Shown here piece by piece: positions 16,031 to 25,301 of a stretch of DNA of 39,672 bases. The DNA lies in the NCBI GenBank assembly GCA_017444015.1, contig JAFSXN010000080.1:1-39672 (forward strand), read 5' to 3'. A program made the position numbers and the translations under genes. Each line of letters starts with the position of its first letter. Position 1 is the first letter of the stretch. The notes beneath the pieces were generated by a model. The model searched no databases. It saw nothing but the letters and a program-made list of their open reading frames with translations, and was not told the DNA's origin. This stretch comes from Lachnospiraceae bacterium. GTDB taxonomy: Bacteria > Bacillota > Clostridia > Lachnospirales > Lachnospiraceae.

Positions 16031-16154
16031 GCCGGGCAGACTCGGAAATCCGTTGGATTTCCTCGTTGTCTGGCTTGCGCCAGATAGCCATATCATAAAG
16101 AGGCCATAAACAAACGAGCTTGTTTATGGCCTCTTTATGATATGACTGCCCGGC
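16031..16154. repeat. Large multi-branched inverted-repeat structure between converging genes
   Basis: The outer pair GCCGGGCAG/CTGCCCGGC (16031-16039, 16146-16154) encloses three hairpins: GGAAATCC/GGATTTCC (16045-16063), TCTGGC/GCCAGA (16069-16084) and a perfect 25-bp stem with a 6-base loop (16089-16113 with 16120-16144). It fills the whole space between the convergent PPTase and AraC genes. It may end both transcripts, but there is no T-run on either side. Its architecture resembles the structure at 13396-13540. Confidence 0.8.
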
Positions 16155-16155
16155 T

Positions 16156-17025
16156 TTAAGTGGGGACAAACTCTGTTTTAATGAATTGCTTTGGAGTGAT
16201 TCCCTTATATTTATGGAAGGTTTTGATGAAGTAGCTTTCATCGTTAAATCCACAGGAGATCGCGACCTCCTTGATCGTGATATCCTTCGTGGAGAGCATC
16301 TCGCAGGCGCATTCGATCCGGTAATAGTTCAGGTAATCGATCGGGGTACGCTCCGTCATGCTCCTGAAATACCGGCAGAAATATTTGGGGTTCATTCCGG
16401 CGATCCGGGCGAGATTGTCGAGGCTGATATTGCTGTCGTAGTTCTCGGAGATATAGGCCAGAACGTTCTTGATCGAGGTCAGACGCTCAGATCCTAAGTT
16501 TTCTCCGACCTGTTTCTCTTCGTAGAGGTGCTTTTTTATAATGATGGAAAAAAGCTCAAAAAGACATGCCTGCGTCATAAATTCATAGCCGTTCTCCTTG
16601 CCGGAGAGGGCGTCGCACAGCTTTGCCGCGACGGAAAAGATCTCCGGCGTATCTTCTGACAGCAGCGTATGGATCACGATATTATGCTTTTCGATATCCT
16701 TGATGGTTTTGGAGCAGACGTGATTTTCCTTAAATAAGAGTCCCAGATCAAAAACCACACAATCGTATACACAGGTCGTATCAGCCGGATTTCCGCCATG
16801 CAGCGTTCCGTCCGTTATAAAGATCACGTCTCCCGCTTCGCAGGTTCTTGTCGTCCCGTTCAGGGTCAGATGAAAGCTGCCGGACAAAATCCTGATCAGC
16901 TCATAGTGGTAATGCCAGTGGTAGGGCATATAGTACCGTGGGCTGTGGGGCATTTCGTGATAAAACGCGATGGGAAAATTAAAGGTCCCCTGGTTGCGCG
17001 TTTCCTTATAATCCAGATATTTCAA
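16156..17025 (-). CDS. AraC-family transcription regulator
   Basis: The 289-residue protein has an N-terminal cupin-like sensing domain (HWHYHYELIRILSGSFHLTL, GDVIFITDG) and a C-terminal double helix-turn-helix of the AraC type (NISLDNLARIAGMNPKYFCR, then IKEVAISCGFNDESYFIKTF). It is divergent from fucI with about 160 bp between them, so it most likely activates fucI in response to L-fucose or a related sugar; the ligand is inferred from context. Confidence 0.9.
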   Translation of the reverse strand: MKYLDYKETRNQGTFNFPIAFYHEMPHSPRYYMPYHWHYHYELIRILSGSFHLTLNGTTRTCEAGDVIFITDGTLHGGNPADTTCVYDCVVFDLGLLFKENHVCSKTIKDIEKHNIVIHTLLSEDTPEIFSVAAKLCDALSGKENGYEFMTQACLFELFSIIIKKHLYEEKQVGENLGSERLTSIKNVLAYISENYDSNISLDNLARIAGMNPKYFCRYFRSMTERTPIDYLNYYRIECACEMLSTKDITIKEVAISCGFNDESYFIKTFHKYKGITPKQFIKTEFVPT

Positions 17026-17084
17026 AATAACTCCTCATTCGTTTAAACAGGTGAATATTGTTTTATTTTTTTTTATTATATCAC

Positions 17085-17112
17085 TTTTGTTTTCTTTTAC
17101 CAATGGTATAAT
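17085..17112 (+). promoter_or_regulatory. fucI promoter candidate
   Basis: A clean TATAAT at 17107-17112 has only a weak -35 (TTTTGT at 17085-17090, 16-bp spacing). A weak -35 fits a promoter that needs the divergently encoded AraC activator. The upstream DNA is a T-rich tract. Confidence 0.55.
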
Positions 17113-17183
17113 CTTTCTATGAGTGCCGGTATGTCCGGCGCTAAAGTATAACGATCAACAAGAGAATAACAGGAGGTTACAAA

Positions 17184-18986
17184 ATGGCTAAAAGCAGACT
17201 GATCGGGGAGTACCCGGTAATCGGAATTCGTCCGACGATCGACGGAAGAAGAGGAAAGTTAAAGGTCCGGGAGTCTCTGGAAGAGCAGACCATGAATATG
17301 GCGAAGTCGGCGGCAAAGTTATTTGAAGAGAATATCAAATATTCAAACGGTGAGCCCGTAAAGGTTGTCATCGCTGATACTACGATCGGAAGAGTCGCAG
17401 AGGCGGATGCCTGCGCGGCAAAGTTTAAGAAAGAGGGCGTGGATATTACCCTTACCGTTACGCCCTGCTGGTGCTACGGCGCTGAGACCATGGATATGGA
17501 TCCTATGACGATCAAGGCTGTCTGGGGCTTTAATGGAACGGAGCGTCCGGGAGCTGTTTATCTTGCTTCCGTACTTGCGACCCATTCGCAGAAGGGCCTT
17601 CCGGCGTTCGGGATCTATGGCCATGAGGTAATGGAAGCGGACGATACCTCGATCCCCGAGGATGTTAAGGAAAAGCTCCTCCGCTTCGGCCGTGCCGCGG
17701 TTGCTGCTGCGACGATGAGAGGAAAGTCCTATCTGCAGATCGGTTCCGTCACCATGGGTATCGGCGGCTCGATCATCAGCCCCGAGTTTATCGAAGAATA
17801 TCTCGGAATGCGTGTGGAGTCCATCGATGAGGTAGAGATCATCCGTCGTATGACCAATGAGATCTATGACAAGGCAGAGTACGAAAAGGCTCTGAAATGG
17901 ACAAAGGAAAACTGTAAGGAGGGTCTCGACAAGAACCCTGATTTCGTAAAGAGTACCCCGGAGCAGAAGGAAGAGGCCTGGGAGTTTGTTGTTAAGATGA
18001 TGGTTATCATCAAGGATCTGATGAATGGCAATCCGAATCTTCCGGAGGGCAATGAGGAAGAGACAGTCGGGCACAACGCCATCGCGGCCGGCTTCCAGGG
18101 TCAGCGTCAGTGGACGGACTTCTATCCGAACTGCGACTTCCCTGAGGCGCTTTTAAATACGAGCTTTGACTGGAACGGAGCCAGAGAGCCCTATATTCTT
18201 GCTACCGAAAACGATGTACTGAACGGTCTCGGAATGCTGTTTATGAAGCTGTTGACCAACAGAGCTCAGATCTTCGCGGATGTACGTACCTACTGGAGCG
18301 GCGCTTCCGTAAAGAGAGTGACCGGCTATGAGCTGGAAGGCCATGCGAAGGACGCGGACGGCTTTATCCATCTGATCAATTCCGGCGCGGCATGCCTGGA
18401 TGCCAGCGGAGAAGCAAAGGACGAGAACGGCAACGGCGTTATGAAGCCCTGGTATGAGGTAACAGAGGAGGATCAGAAGGCGATCCTTAAGGCTACCGAG
18501 TGGTGCGCGGCGGATAACGGCTACTTCAGAGGCGGCGGATTCTCCTCCCGCTTCGAGACAAAGGCTGAGATGCCTGCTACGATGATCCGTCTGAATCTTG
18601 TTAAGAACCTGGGACCGGTTCTTCAGATCGCGGAAGGCTGGACCGTACATCTTCCGGAGAAGGTATCCGATACGCTTTGGAAGAGAACCGATTATACCTG
18701 GCCTTGTACCTGGTTCACCCCGAGATGTACCGGCAACGGACCGTTTGCCAGCGCTTATGACGTAATGAATAACTGGGGCGCAAACCATGGCGCAATAAGC
18801 TACGGCCATATCGGAGCGGATCTGATCACGTTGGCTTCGATCCTTCGTATCCCGGTATGTATGCATAACGTCCCCGAAGAGAAGATTTTCCGTCCTTCGG
18901 CCTGGAATTCCTTCGGCGCTGACAAGGAAGGTCAGGATTTCCGTGCCTGCGGCGCTTACGGACCGATGTATAAGACGATCAAGTAA
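17184..18986 (+). CDS. fucI: L-fucose isomerase
   Basis: The 600-residue enzyme converts L-fucose to L-fuculose (and D-arabinose to D-ribulose), using manganese. The family is clear from [20 protein letters not shown] at the start. Likely metal ligands are Glu in [11 protein letters not shown], Asp in FADVRTYWS, and a His in the C-terminal block [20 protein letters not shown]. The length is close to the E. coli enzyme. AGGAGG precedes the ATG. No fucK, fucA or fucose permease lies in the window, so the rest of the pathway must be elsewhere or the enzyme serves another sugar. It is followed by a strong terminator and then a LacI gene. Confidence 0.97.
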   Translation: MAKSRLIGEYPVIGIRPTIDGRRGKLKVRESLEEQTMNMAKSAAKLFEENIKYSNGEPVKVVIADTTIGRVAEADACAAKFKKEGVDITLTVTPCWCYGAETMDMDPMTIKAVWGFNGTERPGAVYLASVLATHSQKGLPAFGIYGHEVMEADDTSIPEDVKEKLLRFGRAAVAAATMRGKSYLQIGSVTMGIGGSIISPEFIEEYLGMRVESIDEVEIIRRMTNEIYDKAEYEKALKWTKENCKEGLDKNPDFVKSTPEQKEEAWEFVVKMMVIIKDLMNGNPNLPEGNEEETVGHNAIAAGFQGQRQWTDFYPNCDFPEALLNTSFDWNGAREPYILATENDVLNGLGMLFMKLLTNRAQIFADVRTYWSGASVKRVTGYELEGHAKDADGFIHLINSGAACLDASGEAKDENGNGVMKPWYEVTEEDQKAILKATEWCAADNGYFRGGGFSSRFETKAEMPATMIRLNLVKNLGPVLQIAEGWTVHLPEKVSDTLWKRTDYTWPCTWFTPRCTGNGPFASAYDVMNNWGANHGAISYGHIGADLITLASILRIPVCMHNVPEEKIFRPSAWNSFGADKEGQDFRACGAYGPMYKTIK

Positions 18987-19027
18987 AGCAGTGAAATCTT
19001 CTGAATAATAAGCACTTCTGTCATTTG

Positions 19028-19065
19028 GGCAGGGTAGGCTGTTGTGGTTCTGCCCTGCCTTTTTT
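19028..19065 (+). terminator. fucI terminator
   Basis: GGCAGGG (19028-19034) pairs with CCCTGCC (19053-19059), followed by six T. This is a standard intrinsic terminator about 40 bp after the fucI stop. Confidence 0.85.
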
Positions 19066-19069
19066 CGCA

Positions 19070-19148
19070 GAGCCGCCGATAGGAAGATGTCAGCTAAAGC
19101 TGACCGGCGGCTCGCGGACGAGTAGGGGGATTTCATCACCCCTACTCG
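19070..19148 (+). repeat. Two stacked GC-rich hairpins before the LacI gene
   Basis: GAGCCGCCG/CGGCGGCTC (19070-19113) has an inner GTCAGCT/AGCTGAC pair (19089-19104). It is followed by CGAGTAGGGG/CCCCTACTCG (19119-19148). They lie in the leader or promoter region of the LacI-type gene and have no T-run. Confidence 0.65.
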
Positions 19149-19183
19149 ATTCGCAGGGGCACCAAGAACAGAGGAGGAAAAGG

Positions 19184-20194
19184 ATGCCTTCGACCATCAG
19201 GGATATCAGGGAGCGGACGGGACTGTCTCTTGCTACGATCTCCAAATATTTGAACGGCGGGAATGTCCTGCCGGAGAATCGGACGTTAATAGAGGAAGCG
19301 ATCAGAGAACTGCATTATCAGCCGAATGAGATCGCCAGAGGTCTTGTGACGAATAAGACCAGGACCGTCGGCGTCGTCGTTTACGATATCGGAAGTCTTT
19401 TTAACGGAACGCTGCTTCGCTATATCGGGCAGATGCTTCGGAAGGAGCGTTACGGCCTTCTGATCTGCGATTCCAACAACAGCGAGGAGACGGAGGCTGA
19501 AAATATCCGCTTTCTGCTGCGGAAAAAGGTGGACGGCATCATTGTGATCCCGGTTTCCTCTGTGTCGTTGTTTTTAAAGCCTGCTAAGGAGGCGGGAGTT
19601 CCGGTCGTGCTGTTGGACCGCCCGCTTTCGGATGAGGCGCTTGATTGCGTTCGGATCGATAACCGTAAGGCTGCAAGGCTTGCGGTGGAGAAGCTGATTG
19701 AGAACGGCCATGAGAACATCGCCGTGATCTGCTCGAACGAAGGGGGAGAGTATACCGGTTACGAGCGCTTCAAGGGCTACCGGGACGCGATGGAGGCGGC
19801 GGGCCTGATCATCGATCCGGATTATCTGAAGATGCGGGATCATTCCATCGAGACCGGCTATGAATCCGTGAAGGAGCTGCTGTCCTTAAGAAATCGGCCG
19901 ACCGCGGTATTTATGAGCAACTATGAGGTCAGCCTGGGAGCGGTCATGGCGGTGAATGAGTCCGATCTCAGCTGCCCCGGGGATATCTCGCTGATCGGCT
20001 TTGATGATCTGATCCTGTCGCATATCGTCAAGCCAAGGCTGTATATGGTAGTCCAGCCGATGCAGGAAATGGGTGAGAAGGCGGTAAAGCTCCTGCTTGA
20101 GAGGATCGGAAGCAGAGGGCGGGGAGAGACGCAGGCGACAGAGATCATCCTGAATACCCGGATCAGCCGCGGGGATTCCATCGCACGAATCTGA
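19184..20194 (+). CDS. LacI-family transcription regulator
   Basis: From the ATG at 19184, preceded by GAGGAGG, the protein is 336 residues. The frame is open further upstream, but that part lies in the hairpin region. The N-terminal LacI helix-turn-helix reads TIRDIRERTGLSLATISKYL, followed by the hinge (PNEIARGLVTNKTRTVGVVV) and a periplasmic-binding-protein-like sensor domain with VPVVLLDRPL and ISLIGFDDL. It lies directly upstream of the ABC transporter operon in the same direction, and probably controls that operon or fucI. The ligand is unknown. Confidence 0.93.
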   Translation: MPSTIRDIRERTGLSLATISKYLNGGNVLPENRTLIEEAIRELHYQPNEIARGLVTNKTRTVGVVVYDIGSLFNGTLLRYIGQMLRKERYGLLICDSNNSEETEAENIRFLLRKKVDGIIVIPVSSVSLFLKPAKEAGVPVVLLDRPLSDEALDCVRIDNRKAARLAVEKLIENGHENIAVICSNEGGEYTGYERFKGYRDAMEAAGLIIDPDYLKMRDHSIETGYESVKELLSLRNRPTAVFMSNYEVSLGAVMAVNESDLSCPGDISLIGFDDLILSHIVKPRLYMVVQPMQEMGEKAVKLLLERIGSRGRGETQATEIILNTRISRGDSIARI

Positions 20195-20201
20195 GGGGCG
20201 C

Positions 20202-20219
20202 TGAACAAGAATTGTTCAG
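20202..20219 (+). promoter_or_regulatory. Perfect 8-bp inverted repeat upstream of the transporter operon
   Basis: CTGAACAA-GA-TTGTTCAG-like symmetry (CTGAACAAGAATTGTTCAG, 20201-20219) lies about 30 bp before the transporter promoter. It could be an operator or the end of the LacI transcript; there is no T-run. Confidence 0.45.
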
Positions 20220-20247
20220 GGAGTGTATACAGGACGGAGGAAGCCGC

Positions 20248-20277
20248 TTGACAATAACTCATGTTATAAAATATACT
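20248..20277 (+). promoter_or_regulatory. Promoter of the liv-type ABC transporter operon
   Basis: TTGACA (20248-20253) and TATACT (20272-20277) are 18 bp apart, about 30 bp upstream of the first permease gene. This suggests transcription independent of the LacI gene. Confidence 0.7.
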
Positions 20278-20306
20278 GGTTTTAATTACGAAAAGGGAGA
20301 AGGTTT

Positions 20307-21170
20307 ATGGATACCTTTTTACAGGCCTGTGTGAACGGGCTTCTGATGGGAGGCTTCTATTCCCTGATGGGTATGGGGCAGAACGTCATATTCGGCGTTA
20401 TGAAGATCGTGAACTTCTGCCATGGCGAAATGCTGATGGTCGGAATGTATCTGACCTTTGTGCTGTATACCTTTCTGGGACTGGATCCTTACCTGTCTGT
20501 TCCGATTGTCGCGATCATCATGTTCTTATTCGGAGCTGTTATCCAGCATACGCTGATCACCCCGTCCTTAGGGACCAAGAGCTTTACCAACCTACTGTTC
20601 CTAACGGTGGGACTTGGGCTGCTTTTGAGCAACGGCGCGCTTGTGATCTTCGGCTCTACCTATTATACGATCAATACCTCCTATTCCCAGACCTATATCA
20701 ATCTCGGACCGGTAACCATGGCGCTTCCGAGGCTGATCAGCTTCGGTGTGCTGATCGTTCTTTCCGCGGCGCTGTTCGCGTTTTTAAAATATACGACGAC
20801 CGGAAAGCAAATCCGCGCCGTATCGCAGAATCCGACCGGCGCTGAGGTCGTTGGGATCGACGTGAAAAAGATCTATATCCTGACCTATGGGATCGGTGTG
20901 GCGCTCGCGGGTGTCGCGGGGTCGCTGCTTACCGGCTTTTATACGATCTTTCCTACGGCGGGAGCGAGCTTTGGCTTCAGGGCGCTGATCGTTGTCGTCG
21001 TCGGAGGACTCGGGTCGATCCCCGGAGCGTTTCTGGCGGGAATCTTCTTAGGGCTTCTGGAAACAATGGTTGCGCTCTTTATCAGTCCCTCCTACAGTGA
21101 CCTGATCGTATTTGTAACCTTTATCGTGATTCTGGTCGTTCGTCAGACGATCATCGCAAGGAGGAAATAG
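20307..21170 (+). CDS. livH: Branched-chain-amino-acid-type ABC transporter permease (LivH family)
   Basis: The 287-residue membrane protein has about eight hydrophobic helices and the LivH starting pattern FLQACVNGLLMGGFYSLMGMG and FCHGEMLMVGMYL. The C-terminal cytoplasmic loop contacting the ATPase is seen in GADIRAVSQNP-like form (TTGKQIRAVSQNPTGAEVVG). It is the first gene of a five-gene operon whose order (H, M, G, F, J) fits the HAAT transporter family. The symbol marks the family; the substrate is not proven. Confidence 0.88.
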   Translation: MDTFLQACVNGLLMGGFYSLMGMGQNVIFGVMKIVNFCHGEMLMVGMYLTFVLYTFLGLDPYLSVPIVAIIMFLFGAVIQHTLITPSLGTKSFTNLLFLTVGLGLLLSNGALVIFGSTYYTINTSYSQTYINLGPVTMALPRLISFGVLIVLSAALFAFLKYTTTGKQIRAVSQNPTGAEVVGIDVKKIYILTYGIGVALAGVAGSLLTGFYTIFPTAGASFGFRALIVVVVGGLGSIPGAFLAGIFLGLLETMVALFISPSYSDLIVFVTFIVILVVRQTIIARRK

Positions 21171-21172
21171 GT

Positions 21173-22276
21173 ATGGACAGTAAAAAAGCGGTACGCCTTT
21201 ACCATAGAAACCTTGCGGTAACTCTTGCGGTGATCCTGTTGATTTTCCTGCTGATCCCGGTATTTGTTTCCTCGCCGTATATCTTAAACGTCTTCGTGCT
21301 GGTCTTTTATATGTCGACGCTTTCCATGGCGTGGAACCTCCTTGGAGGAATGACCGGACAGAATTCCCTGGGACACGCTGCCTATATGGGGCTCGGAGCC
21401 TACGCCAGCTGCCTTCTGGTCGTTAAGACCGGAGCAAACCCGTGGCTTTCCGCGATCTTTGGGATGCTCGTAGTGGCGGTCGTAGCGGGCGTGATCTTCT
21501 ATCCCTGCTTTATTCTTCGGGGTCCTTATTTTACGCTGGTATCCATCGCCTTTGGTGAAGCTATCAGACAGTTTATCATAAATTCCGAGTTCTTCGGGCG
21601 GGCCAGCGGTGTCGGACTTCCCTACGGCAAGGATTCGTGGATCAATTTCCGCTTCGGCAGCAAGGTCCCATATTATTATGTCGGACTCGTTATGATGATC
21701 GGGATCTACCTGATCATGAAGAAAATCGAACGAAGCAAGATCGGCTATGCCTTAAAGACGATCCGAGAGGACGAGGACGCGGCAGCGGCGATTGGTATAA
21801 ATCCGACGAAATATAAGATCTTAGCGGTCGTTATCTCCGCTATGGTCGCGGCTCTGGTGGGCTTTTTCTACGCAAGCTATATCCGTTATATCGATCCGGA
21901 GCTGATGATCCAGGCAAAATCCACCGAGGCAGTGCTTCCGGCCATCGTCGGAGGAGCCGCCTACGTCGAGGGACCGTTGATCGGCGGACTGATCATGATA
22001 CCGCTCTCCGAGTTCCTTCGGGCGACCTACAGCGCGATTTTACCGGGAATCAATATGCTGATGTACGCTATTGTGCTGCTCATTGTGATCCGGTTCCGTC
22101 CTGCGGGGATCCTGGGCTGGTATATGCACAGCGGTTTTAAAAAGACGATCGATGAAAAGCTGTTGAAGAAGCCGTCGGTCGAGGTCATCGAGGAGGCGGA
22201 GTCAGGAGATTATATCCATCAGAATAAAAACGTCAACATGAACGAAAACGGTAAGGAGGGCGGGAGCAATGTCTGA
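21173..22276 (+). CDS. livM: Branched-chain-amino-acid-type ABC transporter permease (LivM family)
   Basis: The 367-residue membrane protein starts 2 bp after livH and shows the LivM signature GGMTGQNSLGHAAYMGLGAY, then ALKTIREDEDAAAAIGINPT (coupling loop) and PAIVGGAAYVEGPLIGGLI. A hydrophilic tail of about 50 residues (DEKLLKKPSVEVIEEAESGD onward) extends past the last helix and overlaps the start of livG by 8 bases. It is the second half of the membrane channel. Confidence 0.88.
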   Translation: MDSKKAVRLYHRNLAVTLAVILLIFLLIPVFVSSPYILNVFVLVFYMSTLSMAWNLLGGMTGQNSLGHAAYMGLGAYASCLLVVKTGANPWLSAIFGMLVVAVVAGVIFYPCFILRGPYFTLVSIAFGEAIRQFIINSEFFGRASGVGLPYGKDSWINFRFGSKVPYYYVGLVMMIGIYLIMKKIERSKIGYALKTIREDEDAAAAIGINPTKYKILAVVISAMVAALVGFFYASYIRYIDPELMIQAKSTEAVLPAIVGGAAYVEGPLIGGLIMIPLSEFLRATYSAILPGINMLMYAIVLLIVIRFRPAGILGWYMHSGFKKTIDEKLLKKPSVEVIEEAESGDYIHQNKNVNMNENGKEGGSNV

Positions 22277-23018
22277 AATACCTATGATCGAGGTACAGCA
22301 TATCACAAAGCGCTTTAAGGGACTTACCGCTGTCAAGGACGTTTCGTTTTCCATAAAGCGCGGAGCGATCACCGGAATGATCGGGCCAAACGGCGCGGGA
22401 AAGTCTACGACCTTCAATATGATCTGCGGTTACTATCCGCCGACCGAGGGAAAGATTTTCTATAACGGAAAGGATATTACGAATAAAAAGGCGTTTGAAT
22501 ATACCAATATGAAGGTTTCGAGGACCTTCCAGATCATGAAGCCTCTGAAAAACCTGAGTGTGCTGGATAATGTGGTGGCATCCGCCTACTTTGGGCATGC
22601 GGCGGCTAAGACCGAGCGGCAGGCCAAGGAAAAGGCCATGGAGATTCTGGAATTTACGGGACTTTATGAGAAGCGTCACGTTCTTTCCAAGGATATGGGA
22701 ACGCCGGATCAGAAGCGGCTTGAGATGGCAAGGGCCTTAGCGACAAGCCCGGAGCTTCTGTTCCTCGATGAGAATATGGCGGGCTTGAATCCCGCGGAGA
22801 CTGAGGAAGCGATCAAGCTGATCCGAAGGATCAACGAATCCGGTGTTACGATCTTTTTAATCGAGCATATCATGCAGGCGGTGGTCAGCCTCTGCGAAGA
22901 GGTCATCGTGCTTCATCACGGCGAAAAGATCGCGGTGGGGACGCCGGATGAGGTGATGAACGATCCTTACGTAATGGAAGTTTATCTTGGAACAAAGAAG
23001 GAGGATGGCAATGCTTAA
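22269..23018 (+). CDS. livG: Branched-chain-amino-acid-type ABC transporter ATPase (LivG family) with variant signature
   Basis: The 249-residue ATPase has Walker A (GPNGAGKST), Walker B (LLFLDENMAGLNP) and the H-loop (FLIEHIMQAV). The ABC signature, normally LSYGQQ-like in LivG, reads GTPDQKRLEMARAL here, and the Pro after Walker B DE is Asn. A signature of this kind is known in a subset of LivG-like ATPases, so it is not a defect but may mark a subgroup with other substrates. It overlaps livM by 8 bases and livF by 8 bases. Confidence 0.87.
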   Translation: MSEIPMIEVQHITKRFKGLTAVKDVSFSIKRGAITGMIGPNGAGKSTTFNMICGYYPPTEGKIFYNGKDITNKKAFEYTNMKVSRTFQIMKPLKNLSVLDNVVASAYFGHAAAKTERQAKEKAMEILEFTGLYEKRHVLSKDMGTPDQKRLEMARALATSPELLFLDENMAGLNPAETEEAIKLIRRINESGVTIFLIEHIMQAVVSLCEEVIVLHHGEKIAVGTPDEVMNDPYVMEVYLGTKKEDGNA

Positions 23019-23718
23019 GGTTTCCGGCTTAAACGCAGGCTATGGCTCCGTTAATATACTGTGGGACATCGAATTTACCGTGGACGACGGGCAGATTGCG
23101 GCAATCCTCGGAGGAAACGGAGCGGGAAAGACGACCATGGTTCGTTCCATTACGGGAATGATCCGTCCGTCCTCGGGCTCCGTACTGTTTGATAACGAGG
23201 AGCTCTGCCAGAAGAACTCCCGCTATATTCTGAACAAGGGAATCGTTCAGGTGCCGGAGGGCAGGCAGCTCTTTACGGAGATGACGGTCCTTGAAAATCT
23301 GGAAATGGGGGCCTTTAATAAGGTAACAAAGGAGCATTTTCAGACAAATCTGAAAAAGGCCTACGGGTGGTTCCCCAAGCTCGAGGAACGGGCAAAGCAG
23401 GCCGCGGGAACGCTTTCCGGCGGTGAGCAGCAGATGGTCGCGGTAGCAAGGGCCCTGATCGGGGAGCCGAAGCTGTTGATCTTAGATGAGCCCTCGCTGG
23501 GACTTGCTCCGAATATTGTAGACGATATTCTGCGCGTCGCTTCGGATATGGCAAAGAACGACGGTATTTCCGTCCTTTTAGTCGAGCAGGATATCACAAA
23601 AGCGCTTGCCTGCGCGGATATCGGCTACGTTATCGAAAACGGAAAGGTCGCGCTTTCCGGAACGGCAGAGGAGCTTCAGGCCAACGAGCACGTAAAGAAG
23701 GCTTATCTGGGGATCTGA
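23011..23718 (+). CDS. livF: Branched-chain-amino-acid-type ABC transporter ATPase (LivF family)
   Basis: The start is placed at the ATG at 23011, 6 bp after AAGGAGG; the ATG at 23005 is too close to it. The 235-residue ATPase has Walker A (GGNGAGKTT), a normal signature (LSGGEQQMVAVARAL), Walker B (LLILDEPSLGLAP) and the H-loop (LLVEQDITKAL). It pairs with the LivG-like ATPase. Confidence 0.88.
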   Translation: MLKVSGLNAGYGSVNILWDIEFTVDDGQIAAILGGNGAGKTTMVRSITGMIRPSSGSVLFDNEELCQKNSRYILNKGIVQVPEGRQLFTEMTVLENLEMGAFNKVTKEHFQTNLKKAYGWFPKLEERAKQAAGTLSGGEQQMVAVARALIGEPKLLILDEPSLGLAPNIVDDILRVASDMAKNDGISVLLVEQDITKALACADIGYVIENGKVALSGTAEELQANEHVKKAYLGI

Positions 23719-23723
23719 TCATG

Positions 23724-23752
23724 GTATTATCCGCGGGTAGTTCGCGGTAATA
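23724..23752 (+). other. Hairpin between livF and livJ
   Basis: ATTATCCGCG and CGCGGTAAT can pair around a short loop in the 70-bp gap before the binding-protein gene. Such hairpins often adjust the level of binding protein relative to the membrane parts; that role is inferred. Confidence 0.4.
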
Positions 23753-23788
23753 TAAAGTAAAGAAAAGTTTTTAAGGAGGAAAAGATTT

Positions 23789-25159
23789 ATGAAGCTGAAA
23801 AAGATTGCAGCAATGTTGTGCGCGGCAGCTTTAGCTGTAACGACGCTTGCAGGATGCGCTTCGGGCGCGATCGACAGCGCGCAGCAGCAGGCGGGCGCAG
23901 CAGCACCTGCTGCTGAGGCGGCGACGGAGGAAGCGGCACCTGCCGATACCGCAGAGGCTACTGAGACGGCGGATACCGGACTTTCGGACGATCCGATCAA
24001 GATCGGTACGATCTATGCGATGAGCGGCGGAAACGCGGCGATCGGCGCAAACATTCTCCGCGGGATCGACTTCGCGGTAGAAGAGATCAACGAAAAGGGC
24101 GGCGTTTTAGGGCGTCCGCTTGAGGTAGTAAGAGGCGATCATGCAGGCGATCCCGCAACCGGAAAATCCGAGGCGGAGCGTCTGATCACCCAGGAGCATG
24201 TTGACGTGATGATGGGCTGCCATATGTCCACCGTTACCGAGGTTGTGGCTCAGGTATGCCAGCAGTACGGCGTTCCGATGATCACAGCTATTTCAACGCT
24301 CGACAGACTGACGGATGCGGATCATGAGGATATGGATTATTTCTTCCGTCTCTGCCCGTTGAATTCGGTTTATGTGGAAGATATGCTGAAGTATATCAAG
24401 GATTCCGCTGAGCAGACCGGCGAAGAGGCCAAGACGATCGCTATCTTCACCGACAGAGCGGCTATCGGCCAGGAGCTGATCCGCTGCGTGAACCTGTTCA
24501 AGGATGAGTATGGTCTGGATCTCGTAGCAGAGGTCGACTATACCAGCAACGCGACCGATTTAAGCGCTCAGGTTCTGGCGCTGAAGGACGCGGATCCCGA
24601 TGTGATCCTCTGCGATTCCTATATCGGTGACGCGACTTTATTTGTACAGACCTTAAAGGCACAGAATTATACACCGAAAATGATCGTTGCGAAGGCAAAC
24701 GGCTTTACGGATCCTTCGTTCATTACGAATCTCGGCGCTATGGCAAACGGCGTGGCTTCCGTTGTTGAGTTCAACCCCGATCTGACCAACGGTGTTGAGA
24801 TCAACAAGGAGTTCAACACGGAGTTTGGCGTAGATATGAACGGACATTCCGCTGAGTCCTATACGGTTGTCTGGATCTTCAAGACCGCTATCGAGGCAGC
24901 AGGCAGCGTAGAAGGCGAAGCTGTCAAGGACGCTCTGACGAATCTGGATATCCAGGGCGAATTCCCGGATGGACGCAAGATCATCCTGCCTTATGACCGG
25001 ATCAAATTTGAGAACTATGATCTCGCAGGAGAGCCTCATTACAGAGACAACACCTCCGCTTCCGTAGCGATCGCACAGATCCAGGACGGCACATGGAAGA
25101 CCGTATGGCCGTTCGACTTTACGGAGAATGAGATCCTCTATCCCGCGCCTTTGGAGTAA
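23789..25159 (+). CDS. livJ: ABC transporter substrate-binding lipoprotein (LivJ family)
   Basis: The 456-residue protein has a signal peptide with lipobox TTLAGC, an Ala/Glu/Thr-rich linker of about 45 residues, and a type I periplasmic-binding fold beginning DPIKIGTIYAMSGGNAAIGA. The ligand-contact region GCHMSTVTEVVAQVC keeps the usual Ser/Thr-rich form. AAGGAGG precedes the ATG. It would capture the substrate outside the cell for the LivHMGF complex. The substrate could be branched-chain amino acids, another amide or a sugar-related compound, since a LacI regulator and fucI lie beside the operon. Confidence 0.9.
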   Translation: MKLKKIAAMLCAAALAVTTLAGCASGAIDSAQQQAGAAAPAAEAATEEAAPADTAEATETADTGLSDDPIKIGTIYAMSGGNAAIGANILRGIDFAVEEINEKGGVLGRPLEVVRGDHAGDPATGKSEAERLITQEHVDVMMGCHMSTVTEVVAQVCQQYGVPMITAISTLDRLTDADHEDMDYFFRLCPLNSVYVEDMLKYIKDSAEQTGEEAKTIAIFTDRAAIGQELIRCVNLFKDEYGLDLVAEVDYTSNATDLSAQVLALKDADPDVILCDSYIGDATLFVQTLKAQNYTPKMIVAKANGFTDPSFITNLGAMANGVASVVEFNPDLTNGVEINKEFNTEFGVDMNGHSAESYTVVWIFKTAIEAAGSVEGEAVKDALTNLDIQGEFPDGRKIILPYDRIKFENYDLAGEPHYRDNTSASVAIAQIQDGTWKTVWPFDFTENEILYPAPLE

Positions 25160-25181
25160 AGAGATCCGATATTCTATAAAG

Positions 25182-25213
25182 AAGGGGCTGTCACATACGG
25201 TGGCGGCCCTTTT
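25182..25213 (+). terminator. Terminator of the transporter operon
   Basis: AAGGGGCTGTCAC pairs imperfectly with GTGGCGGCCCTTT around ATACG, followed by a short T/C-rich run. It lies about 22 bp after the binding-protein stop. Confidence 0.7.
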
Positions 25214-25301
25214 CCTTTATCTGTCCAATTATCTTTTAATACAATTTATTTTATGCTATGATACTTGTCAGAACATCGGATGATCCGGAAAGGGAAGATA
25301 T

